From Dactylorhiza incarnata (lineage: Eukaryota > Streptophyta > Magnoliopsida > Asparagales > Orchidaceae): a stretch of DNA of 64,000 nucleotides. Position 1 is the stretch's first letter, and the number at the start of each line of letters is the position of its first letter. Location: the NCBI GenBank assembly GCA_033032865.1, contig JAWHQI010000263.1, positions 3,683,501-3,747,500 on the forward strand, written 5' to 3'. The position numbers and the translations under genes were made by a program. Under the pieces are notes generated by a model. The model had not been told where the DNA came from. It worked only from the letters and a program-made list of their open reading frames with translations, and searched no databases. Below are positions 22,116 through 33,500 of this stretch, one piece after another.

Positions 22116-22635
22116 TGCTGAGGTTGTTTTGCAGGGACGTTTAGAACTGCCACCCCCTTGAAGGGGTGGGGTCGTTATAATTTGGTCAGCTTTAGCTGAC
22201 CGTTGCCCTGTTTTGCCACCGTTTTTGGTGGGCTTGTTGTACAGGTGCTGGACCGAGCGGGAACATAGCGGGCTCATAGCGGGCTGAAGCCCTTGTGCTG
22301 CTGCGGCCCTTGAAGGCCTTTTTGATGTTCCTTTTGCTTTTCATGTATGGCCGGCCTGCGCGCCGATGTTGGTAAATTGTAAGGCCGTCGTGCCTAAATT
22401 TTGTGTTGTAAAACATTTATTCTTATTTTAGTAAAAGTGGACATACCCGGGTACGGGTTTTGGGGTTTGTCTTGTCTCTTTTCAGCTTCCACATAGAATG
22501 CTCTGAGTTAGGCATCGTTGTATAGTGTCGTTCGATATTTCAATTAAGTGACGTTCCCGTTTGTTTTGTAGTATATGGCGTGGGGCCCCGGCCGGACCTT
22601 CTGTCATATGCTCCCGAACGAACGGGGGTATTACA
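20482..22635 (+). repeat. 5' LTR of element 2
   Basis: The LTR is bounded by TGTAAGACC and GGGTATTACA. The 5' part holds nested palindromes such as CTGTCGCCGGCGATAG and GCGATATTGACTATCGC (about 20526-20720 and 21400-21600). A GA run is at 20859-20872 and a TA run at 22080-22112. Small ORFs recur in both LTRs and are not credible genes. Confidence 0.95.
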
Positions 22636-22638
22636 AAT

Positions 22639-22648
22639 TGGTATCAGC
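22639..22648 (+). promoter_or_regulatory. Primer binding site of element 2 (initiator tRNA-Met)
   Basis: TGGTATCAGC lies three bases after the 5' LTR. It matches the first nine bases of the initiator-Met complement and then diverges. Confidence 0.82.
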
Positions 22649-22914
22649 TTCTAAGGTTCCGTGTCCTTCAAAGGAATTCGTGGACGAATTCTTTTAAGGG
22701 GTGGTGAGCACGTGTGTGCGCTACCATCGAGACGTAAAATAAACCCAAAAATGTCCACTTAGGAATAAAATGTAACAACAAACCAACAATTATTGCATGA
22801 TTTTGGAACCTGAGTGTTCCTTTTGTTGTTAGTTGCGACTGTGCTGTCGCCTAACTGTGTGATGCACTTGTGTAGGGCACTCGAAGTGCAGCGGGACCGT
22901 CGCGTCCCCGTGAT
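22649..22914. other. Leader of element 2
   Basis: Non-coding leader between primer site and gag. A TTGTGTAG acceptor-like site at about 22869-22876 precedes the gag frame. Nothing else is recognised. Confidence 0.4.
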
Positions 22915-23980
22915 GTGAACGAGAGTAGCGGGTCTGCTGAGGCTCCTACACCTCCGTCTGCTGAGATGGTTCGGCTAGTTACAGAAGCCGTTCTAGCTGC
23001 GTTGAATGGCCAGCCTGAAAGGCAAGGTCAACCGCCGGTGCAGGAAGTGGCCCCAGAGCCACTAAGAGTGGAGCAGGTCCCCGTGAGGCGTGCTGCTGAG
23101 CATCAACTAAAGCACTTCCTGGGATTCCGACCTCCTCCGTTTACCGGGGTTGAATCCCCAGCTGAGGCCGAGGACTGGCTGTCGCATGTGGAGCGAATTC
23201 TGACAGCGACACAGTCGGATGAAGTGCAGAGAGTGACCTTCGCTACTTTCTTGTTGGAAAAGGAAGCCAGGCGGTGGTGGGATGAGGTAGAGAGGCGCCA
23301 GTTCGCGGGAAGGCGACTGGTTGATGTGCCGATGGAAGAGTTCTCGAAAATCTTCCTGGCAAGGTATGTGCCTCCATCGCAGCAGATCGCGATGGAGAAC
23401 CAGTTCTTGGCTCTGACGCAGGGTGATAGACTGGTTGATGACTACCTGTATGAGTTCACCCGCCTCGGGCGTTACGCTGGAACTTCTTTCGATGACGAGG
23501 GGAGGAGGGTGAACAGGTTCTACGGTGGCTTGCGTAGTGAGTTGCGGTACATTCTGACAGGGCCGTTGACGCAGGGTTTCACGACCCTCGTTGGTTCAGC
23601 CCGAGCTCTTGAGCAGGACATGCTCAGGGAGAAGGGCAAGGTGGCTGTGGTCGAGGCAGTGCCAGAGGGCAAGGCGCCGAGTGCGGCGAAGTTGCGGAGG
23701 TTGAATCGCTGGAAGAAGGCTCGATTATCTGGGCCAGCTCCCTCTGCTTCGGGCGCGTCGTCTGGACGTGGCCCTCTTATTTGTTTTACTTGTGGCAAGC
23801 CTGGCCATTTCTCTCGGGATTGCCGCAGTGGGCTTCCAAGGTCAGAGAAGAAGACTGGGCCACCTTATTCTGAGAAGGGGAAGGCGGCTGAGTCCTCTGC
23901 CTCCCGTATGGCTCCCCCGCAGCCCAGAATCTTCAATCTCGGTCAGCAGGAGGCTATCAAAGCCAAGGACGTCGTGGCAG
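22915..23980 (+). CDS. gag: Element 2 Gag with one CCHC knuckle
   Basis: The frame is open for 358 codons. The gag domain spans residues about 65-245 (FRPPPFTGVESPAEAEDWL, EARRWWDEVERRQF, FLARYVPPSQQIAMENQF). A single knuckle CFTCGKPGHFSRDC sits at residues 290-303. The 5' end is unclear: the frame opens with GTG at 22915 and the first ATG is at 22963 (MVRLVTEAVL). The ORF ends VVAG-Ile-Ile-stop, and the last codons (23981 on) fall within the predicted intron. As in element 1, unspliced RNA would end Gag almost at once after the donor. Confidence 0.85.
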
Positions 23981-24056
23981 GTATAATTTAAGATACAGTC
24001 TTTACTATTTTATATACCTGTTTTAGTGTTCATGCTAACCTTGTTTGGCGGCGTAG
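23981..24056 (+). other. Putative 76-nt intron between gag and protease (element 2)
   Basis: The donor is CAG|GTATAATTT, close to the plant consensus. TGCTAAC at 24033-24039 is a good branch site 17 nt before the acceptor GGCGTAG (24056). Removal joins VVAG to FVYVLGVPARALFDTGASHSF, restoring 11 residues between the Gly and LFDTG. The stop TAA (23989-23991) lies inside. A second in-frame acceptor (TTTTAG, 24026) would leave a 46-nt intron, shorter than plants normally splice. Confidence 0.68.
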
Positions 24057-27000
24057 GCTTTGTTTATGTTTTAGGCGTTCCCGCGAGAGCGCTTTTCGAT
24101 ACTGGAGCTTCACACTCCTTCTTATCGTCGGACTTCGTCCAACGTATTGGTGTGCCGTCGATTGCTTCTGCAGATGGACTGGAGGTCCTACTGCCGAATG
24201 GATATTCGATGCGTGTGGAGAGGAGTTGAGGCGTGAAAGTTCTAGTTGGAAGTCAGGAGTATGACCTGAAAGCATCGTTACTCCCCCTGGTTGAGTTCGA
24301 TGTAATCTTTGGCATGGACTGGCTGTCGGAACAGCGTGCGTGCATCGATTGCACCACCAAGGAGGTGAGGTTTGGGCAGTGTGCTGACCGCGAGACGGTC
24401 TTTGCGGGCATGCGTGGATCGATCAAGATGCTGATGTCTTCTCTCTAGGTGTCCAAGGCAGTGTGACAGGGAGCAGATTTATTCTTTGCTCTAGTGGAGG
24501 CTTCAACGCCGAGGCCCAGCTTAGTGGATGTTCCGGTAGTTTCAGAGTTCCCCGATGTGTTCCCGAGTGAGCTCCCTGGTGCTCCACCGCAGCGGGAGAT
24601 AGATTTCACGATTGAGTTGGTGCCAGGCGCTAAGCCCGTGGCCCGCTCGCCGTATTGTATGGCTCAGAAGGAGTTGGCAGAGTTGAAGCTGCAGTTGCAG
24701 GAGCTGCTTGAGCAGGGCTACGTGCGTCCGAGTTCCTCACCTTGGAGTGCACCGGTCCTCTTTGTCAAAAAGAAGGACGGTAGCCTGCGGCTTTGCATTG
24801 ATTATCGGGAGCTGAACAAGCTGACCGAGAAGAACAAGTATCCTCTTCCGAGGATAGACGACTTGTTCGACCAGCTCGTTGGTTCGACAGTATACTCGGC
24901 CAGCTCGTTGGTACGGGCAGTATGAGTTCACCGTAATGCCGTTTGGGCTGTCTAATGCGCCTTCGGTGTTTATGGACTTGATGCACCGGACTTTCCGAGA
25001 GTACCTCGACCGGTTTGTGGTCGTCTTTCTTGACGACATACTAGTCTACTCTCAGTCCGAGGAGGAGCACGGTGATCACCTGCGAGTAGTCTTAGAGGTT
25101 CTGAGGAGGAACCAGCTGTATGCCAAGTTCTCGAAGTGCGAGTTCTGGCTACCTTCCGTGGCGTTCTTAAGCCATGTGGTTAGTGGAGCGGGGGTGGCGG
25201 TAGATCCGATGAAGGTTGCGGCCATCAGGGAGTGGCCTATTCTTTCTACTGTAGCAGAGGTCCGTAGCTTTCTCGGGCTGGCCGGCTATTACAGGCGCTT
25301 CGTGGAGAACTTCTCCCGGATCGTGCTGCCTCTTACGACGCTGACACGGAAGATGCAGGAGTTTATTTGGACGCCCGCGTGTGCGCAGCCTTTCGAGGAG
25401 TTGAAGCGGCGGCTTACCACGACTCCGATCTTATGTTTGCCTTGCGGCACATAGGGCTACGAGATCTACACCGACGCTTCTGGGAGCGGCCTTGGCTGTG
25501 TTCTGCAGCAGCATGGCAAGGTAATAGCGTACGACTCTCGCCAGCTGAAGGTGCACGAGCGGAACTATCCGGTCCACGACTTGGAGTTGGCGGCCGTGAT
25601 ATTTGCCCTGAAGCTTTGGCGGCATTATGTGTATGGCTTGAAGATCGACATCTTCACGGACCATAAGAGCCTGAAGTACCTTCTGTCACAGAAGGGGCTG
25701 AATATGCGTCAGCAGAGGTGGATGAAGTTCCTTGGGGACTACATTTTCGAGATCCACTACACTCCCGGGAAGGGAATGTTGTCGCAGATGCACTCAGTCG
25801 CAGAGCTCCAGCGCGGGCCAACTGGATTCAGATGCATGATGGGCACCTGATACGTGACCTGGAGGCCTTGGGTATTTCTTGCGTAGAGAAGAGGAGCAGT
25901 GCCGGTGCCTGTTTGAGTTGGACTGAGGTACAGTACAACCTCGCAGATAGAGTCCGCCAGGTTTTGGAACTCGATCCGAGTTTAAAGCGCTATGCGGAGG
26001 AGGCTGGTGGTGGGCCGGGTGCCCAGTTTCAGGTGCGTGACGGGTTGCTGTGGAGAGGCACCCGTTTGTGCGTCCCCAAGGTGGGTGAGCTGCGCGATGA
26101 GTTGATGTACGAGGCGCATCGTACCAGGTATTCAGTTCATCCGGGGAGCACGAAGATGTACAAGGACATGAAGGTCCTTTTCTGGTGGCCAGGTATGAAG
26201 AGGGACATCGCTCACTACGTGGCCAAGTGCCACACTTGTGCGCTAGTGAAGGCGGAATGTCAGAAGCCCGGTGGCTTTTTGAAGTCATTACCGGTTCCAG
26301 AGTGGAAATTCGATGACGTTTCCATGGATTTCGTGCATGGGCTGCCGAGGTCGCAGAGCGGGAACAATGCCATCTGGGTAGTCGTAGACCGGCTGACAAA
26401 GGTGGCGCACTTTATTCCCAACTGGAGGGATGACTCGGTGGAGAAGTTGGCAAAGCTGTATGTTGATACAATAGTATGACTGCACGTGGTGCCCCGTAGC
26501 ATCGTCAGTGATCGAGATGGATGCTTTACTTCAAGTGACTGGAGGCTAGTCAACCGTCTATTGGGTACGAAGCTGCAGTTTAGCACGACCTTTCATCCTC
26601 AGACGGATGGCCAAACTGAGCGTACCAACTGGACGATGGAGGACATGCTCCGGATGTGCGTCCTGGATTTCGGCAAGGGGTGGGAAGATCACCTCTTCCT
26701 TGTTGAGTTTGCGTACAACAACATCTACCAGGCGAGTATTCAGATGGCGCCTTTCGAGGCCCTCTATGGCAAGAAGTGCCGCACTCCCTTAGCTTGAGCG
26801 GAAACGGGTGAGACGAAGCTCTTCAAGAGGAAAGACGTCGAAGAGGCGACTTCGACGGTACGTATGATCCGGGAGAGGCTTTTGGTTGCGCAGGATAGGC
26901 AGGCGAAGTACTATACTGCGAAGCACCGCGACGTCCAGTTCGCCGTTGGCGATTGGGTTTACTTGAAGATCAGGCCGTTCAAGGGTGTATCCAGGATTCG

Positions 27001-27364
27001 ACGCTTGAAAAAGCTGAGTCCGAGATACCTTGGACCGTTTGAGATCATCGAGCGCATCGGCGAGGCGGCTTATAGGCTTGCACTATCGGCGGAACTTAGC
27101 GGGCTGCACGATGTATTCCACATCTTCGTGTTGCGAAAGGCAGTGCAAGAGCCTACGCATGTGGTCGCGGCGGATCAGGTGCCCGTGGATAGTGGGCTTA
27201 AGACGGCGGTCAGGCCCGTTAGCATCGAGGATGCTGAGGTGCGTCAGTTGCGGAACAGGGCGATCCGTATGGTAAAGGTCCATTGGGACAACTGCGGTCG
27301 CGAGGAACTCTCATGGGAGCGTGAGCAGACCATGATGGAGGAGTTCCCCGAGCTGTTTCAGTGA
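24057..27364 (+). pseudogene. pol: Element 2 pol (protease to chromodomain-like), broken
   Basis: Protease has LFDTGASHSFLSSDF. RT has [20 protein letters not shown], but the stretch with the first catalytic Asp (normally IDLxSGYHQ) is deleted at about 24885-24912, with a frameshift; the second box FLDD survives. RNase H has [11 protein letters not shown] and TDHKSLKYL. Integrase has a zinc finger ([21 protein letters not shown]), MDFVHGLP, SDRDGCF and GQTERTN. The tail IRMVKVHWDNCGREELSWE is chromodomain-like. Stops are at 24227 (TGA), 24446 (TAG), 25452 (TAG), 26477 (TGA) and about 26796 (TGA), with a further frameshift near 25785. Several fit C-to-T decay of CGA or TGG codons. Confidence 0.9.
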
Positions 27365-27429
27365 CGTTTATCTCTCTTTTTCCCCTTTATGTAAAGACCT
27401 TTTTGGATATATATATGCCTGTTTTTACA

Positions 27430-27465
27430 AATTTCGGGACGAAATTTTTATAAGGAGGGGAGGGT
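27430..27465 (+). promoter_or_regulatory. TTTCGGGACGAAA motif and polypurine tract of element 2
   Basis: AATTTCGGGACGAAATTTTT is followed by AAGGAGGGGAGGG directly before the 3' LTR at 27466. It primes plus-strand synthesis in this class. Confidence 0.88.
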
Positions 27466-29620
27466 TGTAAGACCCCAATTCAGAAAAATCAGATTTCTGG
27501 AATCCAGCGCTGTCGCCGGCGATAGCGGCTATCTCCCGGCGACAGCGTTCTGTTGAGAAGGGTTCTGAAGAGGCTGTCGGGCGGCGTTAAGTGCTAACGC
27601 TGGCGACACCGTGACATGTGTCATGCACTGTTCGCAGCGGTGGCGTTGATGGGTCAAAGTCGGTTCTTTACCGCTGTCGCCAGGCGATAATGGCTGTCGC
27701 CGGCGACAGCTCCAAATTGTACTTTGCAGCCGAAATCGTGACCATTTATGGCACTTTGACTTTGGGGGCTGTTTTGGACCGAGGAGTCTCGGTGGCTGCA
27801 TAGGGTGGCCGAAAACCCCCATCATTTCCTTATTCACTTAAGGGTTTAATTAAGAGAGAAAGAGAGAGAGAGAGAGCTTGGAGAAGGAGATGAATAGGGT
27901 TTTCAAACCCTAGAGCTCATCTTTGGTGGAGCTACAAGCATCGGAATCCCTCATCGTTGGTGGCTACGCATAGAGGAGGGCTATACGCTCCTTTCCATCC
28001 GTGCCAAAAGTCAAGCCATGGCTTCGAAGCGGCGTTTAAGGGTAACGATCACTTCTACCCTCATTTGGACATGTTCTAGTCCATTCCTTGCATCGTTGAG
28101 GCCCCTACCCAAAAGGGTGAGGTCGTGGCCTCCGACGGGTCGATTCGTGTTATCCCCGTCAAATCTTGCATACATGTAGAGTCCATGCGTGAAATAGACG
28201 TAGGCGCGCTGTGTGAAGCCCATCCGAGACGGTTCGTCCGGATTGGTGATGCTTTTTGATATTGTGCGTGCCGGGGGAAAACCCCGTGTTGATATCCTGC
28301 TTCGTAGGACTAGAGAGTGCTACTGCATGCGCAACAACGCCTGGGGGTGTGCCCTGGGAAGCACCCGAAGTTAGAAGCAGAAAAGGAGTTCTGCTCACTG
28401 TCGCTGGCGATATTGACTATCGCCAGACTACAGCTCCCAGACTTGGTTCTGGTGATTTTGTGCGTTCTGGGGAAGTGGGAGTGCTACTGCATGTGCAACA
28501 ATGCCTGTGGGTGTGCCCCGGGAAGCACCCACAGCTAGAAGCCAAAATGGAGTTCTGTTCACTGTCGCTGGCGATATTGGATATCGCTAGGCAACAGCTC
28601 CCAGACTTGATTCTGGTGATGTTGCCGTGCCCACCTATTGAGAGGACCTGAGGCCTGTGTGCCCGACCTGTGAGGGTGTCCTGGTGGATGACTTAGCGGC
28701 CCGTAGAGCCGGCTAATTGAGAATACCTGGGCTGAGGGGACGACATACCCGCTCTTCGTGTTGTACAACGAGAGCTGTGAACAACGGGCATTTGGCGAAC
28801 CTGAAACCGCGCCATTGCAGCACCTGATTAGTGAGTCTCGTACAACATGTCGGGAAGCAATGGGAAAGAGTCTTCGGACTACGGGATGTTCACAATTAAA
28901 GTACGGGGGAGCCCTGGTATTCGGGCCACCGACTTTAGCCTCGAAGGGAAGAAGCCATCAATAGTGGATGGTGGTGGAAGGCGGAGTACACCAAAGAGTG
29001 CCTGAGAGCACGAGACGTGGATGCCATTCCCACGTTTGTGATTGTTGCATATGTATGAACTGTTGTGGGCTTTGCTAGTCGCACTCATATATATATATGT
29101 TGCTGAGGTAGTTTTGTAGGGACGTTTAGAACTGCCACCCCCTTGAAGGGGTGGGGTCGTTATAATTTGATCAGCTTTAGCTGACCGTTGCCCTATTTTG
29201 CCACCGTTTTTGGTGGGCTTGTTGTACAGGTGCTGGACCGAGCGGGAACATAGCGGGCTCATAGCGGGCTGAAGCCCTTGTGCTGTTGCGGCCCTTGAAG
29301 GCCTTTTTGATGTTCCTTTTGCTTTTCATGTATGGCCGACCTGCACGCCGATGTTGGTAAATTGTAAGGCCGTCGTGCCTAAATTTTGTGTTGTAAAACA
29401 TTTATTCCTATTTTAGTAAAAGTGGACATACCCGGGTACGGGTTTTGGGGTTTGTCTTGTCTCTTTTCAGCTTCTGCATAGAATGCTCTGAGTTAGGAAT
29501 CGTTGTATAGTGTCGTTCGATATTTCAATTAAGTGACGTTCCCGTTTGTTTTGTAGTATATGGCGTGGGGCCCCGGCCGGACCTTCTGTCATATGCTCCC
29601 GAACGAACGGGGGTGTTACA
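27466..29620 (+). repeat. 3' LTR of element 2
   Basis: Nearly identical to 20482-22635 over its whole length, with small indels, a longer GA run at 27856-27880 and a shorter TA run near 29087. It ends GGGTGTTACA, followed by GATTG. Confidence 0.95.
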
Positions 29621-29625
29621 GATTG

Positions 29626-30463
29626 GGCCAATCAAAACTGAACTTTATGGAAAGTTGATTTCTGACATAAAGATCATCTGATGAAGTGATCGTATCAAAG
29701 GTCCTTATAAAAAGGAAGAGACAGATTTATGCAAACCCTAATCTTGAGATTCATAATATTTCCTTAATCATTCTGAATAAAGAGCTCACCGCCGACAACG
29801 TGCAATTCATTTTCAGAGCTTAAGTAAAAAGAAGAAATTCATTGAAGCTAATCATTTTATTCTTCTGAAGAAAGATTCAGACATCTTGCCGATCAAAAGA
29901 TTCAACACCTATTTGCAAGAAGATTTTTGAATAAGTCATTTTCACAACAGGCTTCAAGAAGACTCAAGCAATACAAGTTAAATTTTCTAAGTCTAAGACA
30001 TCTTTGTGATATATTGTTTATACATTCTTCTATAGGATTTCTGAGAAATTCTGAGTGTAGGGTCTTTCAGACCTTAGTGTAGGATCCTTGTAAGGATATG
30101 AGGTAGGGAACTTTAAATAGTTCTTGAGGTAGGATTCAAGCATGAATATGAGTTGTAGGATCCATTAACTCGAGCTGAGGTAGGGAATAGGTTGTTATTC
30201 CCAAACTGTAGGAGTCTGGAACTCTGGGTTGTAAGATCTTATAGATCTGAGTATTTAGAGGAGTTGGCTGAGTCTAGCACACTGCTATATAGGTGAAGGC
30301 AGAAAGTGTATGTACCCAACTCAGGGAACCACTATAAAAATCTATGCAATCTGTGATGTTTGTGATTTTTTGTGATTGATTTGCTTGGATAATTTTAACA
30401 TATGAAAAACACATAGACACATATTCTCCCCCCTCTAGGTGATTAGACATCCCTTAACTTACA
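29626..30463 (+). repeat. 5' LTR of element 3, second part (R/U5 side)
   Basis: The LTR continues after element 2. It contains a possible TATA sequence (CCTTATAAAAAGG, 29701-29713) and many short repeats such as GTAGGATC and GAGGTAGG (30058-30260) that also occur in the LTR of element 5 (50160-50400). It ends TTACA at 30463, followed by TGGTATCCGAG (30466-30476), an imperfect initiator-Met primer site. Confidence 0.75.
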
Positions 30464-30544
30464 AGTGGTATCCGAGAGAGGTTGCTCAAAAAGAGCTTAA
30501 CAACTTGAATAATATCCTCAACAAGGGAAATTAGTCTACTCACT

Positions 30545-33500
30545 ATGACTTATGGAGAGACCTATAAAGAACTCAGTTCTATGAAGCTGCTGATATGTAA
30601 AAAAGAGAACTTCGAAATCTGGAAGGAGAAAATCAGATTATTCATGGAAGCATCTGACCCTAGAATCTTCATAACTGTGGAGGAAGGACCTTTCATCCCC
30701 ATGAAAGTCTCCAATATAGATGCAAATCTGCAAGTACCAAAGAAATTCTCTGAGATGACTAAAGATGAAGTAGTTCTAGCCAACATGGATTAGAGGGCCA
30801 AGAAGATAATAGTAAGTGTCATAGATGAATCCACTTTCTAGAAACTAATTCACTGCAGAACTGCTACAAAAATGTGAAATTCACTGATTTTATGCATAGA
30901 AGGCACTGAAGAAGTAAGAGATGACATAAAATCTCTTCTTAACCAAGAATATGAGCCCTTTAGGCAGGAGAAGAAGGACTCAATTGCTGACTGCTATGAG
31001 AAGTTCTTTAAGAGAGTCAATTGACTAAAGAAGTATGAGAGAGAATTCTCCAACTATGATCTGAATGACAAATTCTTGAGGTCCCTCAACAAAGAGTGGG
31101 ACATCAAGATTTGTGCCATTAGAGAGATGGGGAATCTGGGTAACATTCAGCCCCAAAATATGTATGGGAAACAACTATGCCATGAGTTGCAGCTGGACAC
31201 CAGGAAGGCAGAAGAAGATGTTGGAGTTTCCGAGGTGATCTCAAAGCAATCAAGCAGTTAGTCCTACTGCCAACGCAATATGAGCCTATAGGGTCGCACA
31301 TAAAAGCGTTTGGAGAAGTTGGAGAAAGGATTGTGTTGAACTTACTCATATTGGATATGAGTGGAGGACCAATCCTATGACTGTTCGGAATTAAATTGAG
31401 AATGTCTCAACGGGAAATAAGTACTCTTGATGAATCGTCGAAATGGTTTTGACGAATTCTATAGGACTTAGCGAAATCGTCGAAAGTGTTTCGACGAATG
31501 GATTTATACTAGACAAAATCATTGAAAGTGCTTCAACGAGATGTGTCAATTCGTCGAAAGTATTTAGACGAGTTCGTTGAAATTGTTTTGATGAATAAGA
31601 TACAAATTCGCTGAAAGTGTTTCGACGAAATTGTATCGACGAAATCATCGAAAGTGTTTTGACAAAATTGTGTCAAATCGTCGAAAGTGTTTAGACAAAA
31701 TATACTATATTCGACGAATGAAAAATCCTGACGGAATTGTTCTGTTTACTCTGGTCCGCGGATAACACATTTTATGCCTTGGGTAAAAAAGAGGAAGCGA
31801 TTAGGTCTTCCTAAGGTGATCTATCTTTTTTGCAATTTTTAGAAAGCCCGAAGGAGGAAGCATTTCGATAGATCTCATCCCAGTCCGCCGACCCTGACCT
31901 TCGCCGACCGTCACCGCCTCCCCTTCAACGGACCTAGCAGTTTGTGGGGACGCAGAGGACTGTTCTTCTCTGACCCATCCCTTGTACGACAAGGCATTGG
32001 GGTTCTCCAACACTTGTGTGAATCTGTTTAGGAGGGCTGATCCATTTTGGTGCCTGGAACTCAAAGTTCATCTTCCATATTTCTTCTTGGAGCACCTTGG
32101 TTGAGTATTGACTCAATCCCATAAAGCTATACCACATTTTGCTATCCTAATCTCTAGATTCATGAAATCCGCAATATCCATACTCTTTGGGTTATTCTTG
32201 CTGTTTCTTCCGCTGGGCATATGAGATATGTTGTCCACTTTGATGTATAGAAAAAACCCAACAGAAGAGTCTTCCAGATCTCACTCTAGAGAGAAGTCAG
32301 TGGCTTTCAAGGTTGAAACCTCCAGGATAAGTAGAGAGGACTCCCCAGCCCTTAGGGGGAGAGATGTTGAAGAAGAAGAATATGAGACCAACACTACAGG
32401 TTTAGATCTATCAGATGGAGAACTATGCTTATTCTCCAAGCAATTTAAGAAGTTGCTGAGCAAGAGGAGGCAGTGGAAGAACAGACCTTCATCCTCCTCC
32501 AGCTCAAAGAAAAGTTATAATAGTTTTGACAAGGCAAATCACAATCCTAAAAGGGACAGGTATGCCTCGAAATAGAACAAACAGTTTTCAACTGATGTTG
32601 TTTGTTATTGTTGTAATAGGGCAGGACATGTCATAGTTGATTGTCTAGATAAAAGGAAGAAAGAAGGAAAAAGAAATGATGAGAGAAGATCTCTCAAAGG
32701 AAAGAAGTCTAAAAAGAGCTTCATAACAAAGAAGCCCAAGACCTTGAGTGACAATTTCTCAAGTTCATCAGAATCTAAGAAAGAAGCCTACATTGGCTCA
32801 CAATAGTCTCGAAAGAAGAGTGGAAGGATAACTATCCTGCAACCAGGGTGTGCATAAGGGCACCCCTGTCACTGTCAGACAGTGATTGTGAATCAGAAGA
32901 AGATGAGATCAGTCATGGACTGATGGCTTTGACTAATGAAGAGAAGCAACACAACTCTTGTCCTGATAAGGTACATATCAAAGCCCATCTTTCTATTTAT
33001 GGATCTGATATTGAGGCTAAAATAAAAGCAAACTCATCAGTTGACGATGAGCGTGATTTTGAATTAACAGATCAATATAATGATCTCATTAGCAAGTATG
33101 GCGCTCTTTTAATAGCACTGAAGAAAAGCAAAGCCTTGGCCAAAGCTCAGGCTGAAAAAATAAAAATTCTTGAGCCATTCAAATCCCCACTGGATGAGAA
33201 AACCCATGAAATAACAAGGTTGACCTATGAGCTTATGGTACTTCAAAAGAAGTATGAAGCTTAAAGCAAGTTGTTAGTTCAAAGGGAAAGAGCTATCAAG
33301 GCTGCGGTGGACAAGCTTCTTTTAGAAAGAAAGCTTGTGGCAAGCTTCTCTAAGACTAAAAGTGTTCTCCCTATTATAGGCAGCTTCTCCTCTCCATATC
33401 GAGGATGGCTTGGCTATAATAAGGAAAAGGAAGATGCCTCCCAAGCTAAAATCATCTTCCAAAAGGTTTTCCTGCCCTCCAATACCTATGACCAAGATCT
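30545..33500 (+). pseudogene. gag: Element 3 gag, N-terminal and middle parts, broken
   Basis: The opening MKLLICKKENFEIWKEKIRL and FMEASDPRIFITVEEG match element 5 (MKLPICNKENFGIWKQRVRL). Stops interrupt it at 30793, about 30840, 30871 and 31021. A foreign block replaces codons between about 31240 and 32230, after which gag resumes with SRSHSREKSVAFKVE, a knuckle CYCCNRAGHVIVDC (about 32597) and acidic repeats. The frame reaches TYDQDL at 33500, where insertion A splits it. It resumes at 44849 (IFGYLTNG), in frame once A and one target duplication are removed. Confidence 0.83.
31240..32230. other. Foreign block of about 1 kb inside gag of element 3
   Basis: Element 5 has no counterpart for this stretch. 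It includes a run of about 300 bp (31428-31725) with ATTCGTCGAAAGTGTTTCGACGAAT-like palindromes, then unassigned sequence with a small minus-strand ORF (32064-31801) that I do not recognise. Clear termini or target duplications were not found, so it may be an LTR remnant or a deletion-scarred element. Confidence 0.55.

Larger units (their letters stand above)
20482..29620 (+). mobile_element. Element 2: complete-length but decayed Ty3/gypsy Tekay-type element
   Basis: It is 9139 bp, with LTRs of 2154 and 2155 bp that begin TGTAAGACCCC and end TTACA. Perfect 5 bp target duplications GATTG occur at 20477-20481 and 29621-29625. Primer site, gag, protease, RT, RNase H, integrase and chromodomain-like tail follow in gypsy order. 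Pol has several stops, frameshifts and an RT deletion, so it is not autonomous. It sits inside the 5' LTR of element 3. Confidence 0.95.

Noticed and set aside
20603..22416. Small ORFs on both strands in the LTRs of element 2
   Set aside because: They recur in the second LTR (27529-29401) with changed lengths and no domain; LTR sequence explains them.
24000..24026. 46-nt alternative intron in element 2 ending at TTTTAG
   Set aside because: Too short for usual plant splicing and leaves ten extra residues; the 76-nt version has a branch site and restores family spacing. It cannot be fully excluded.
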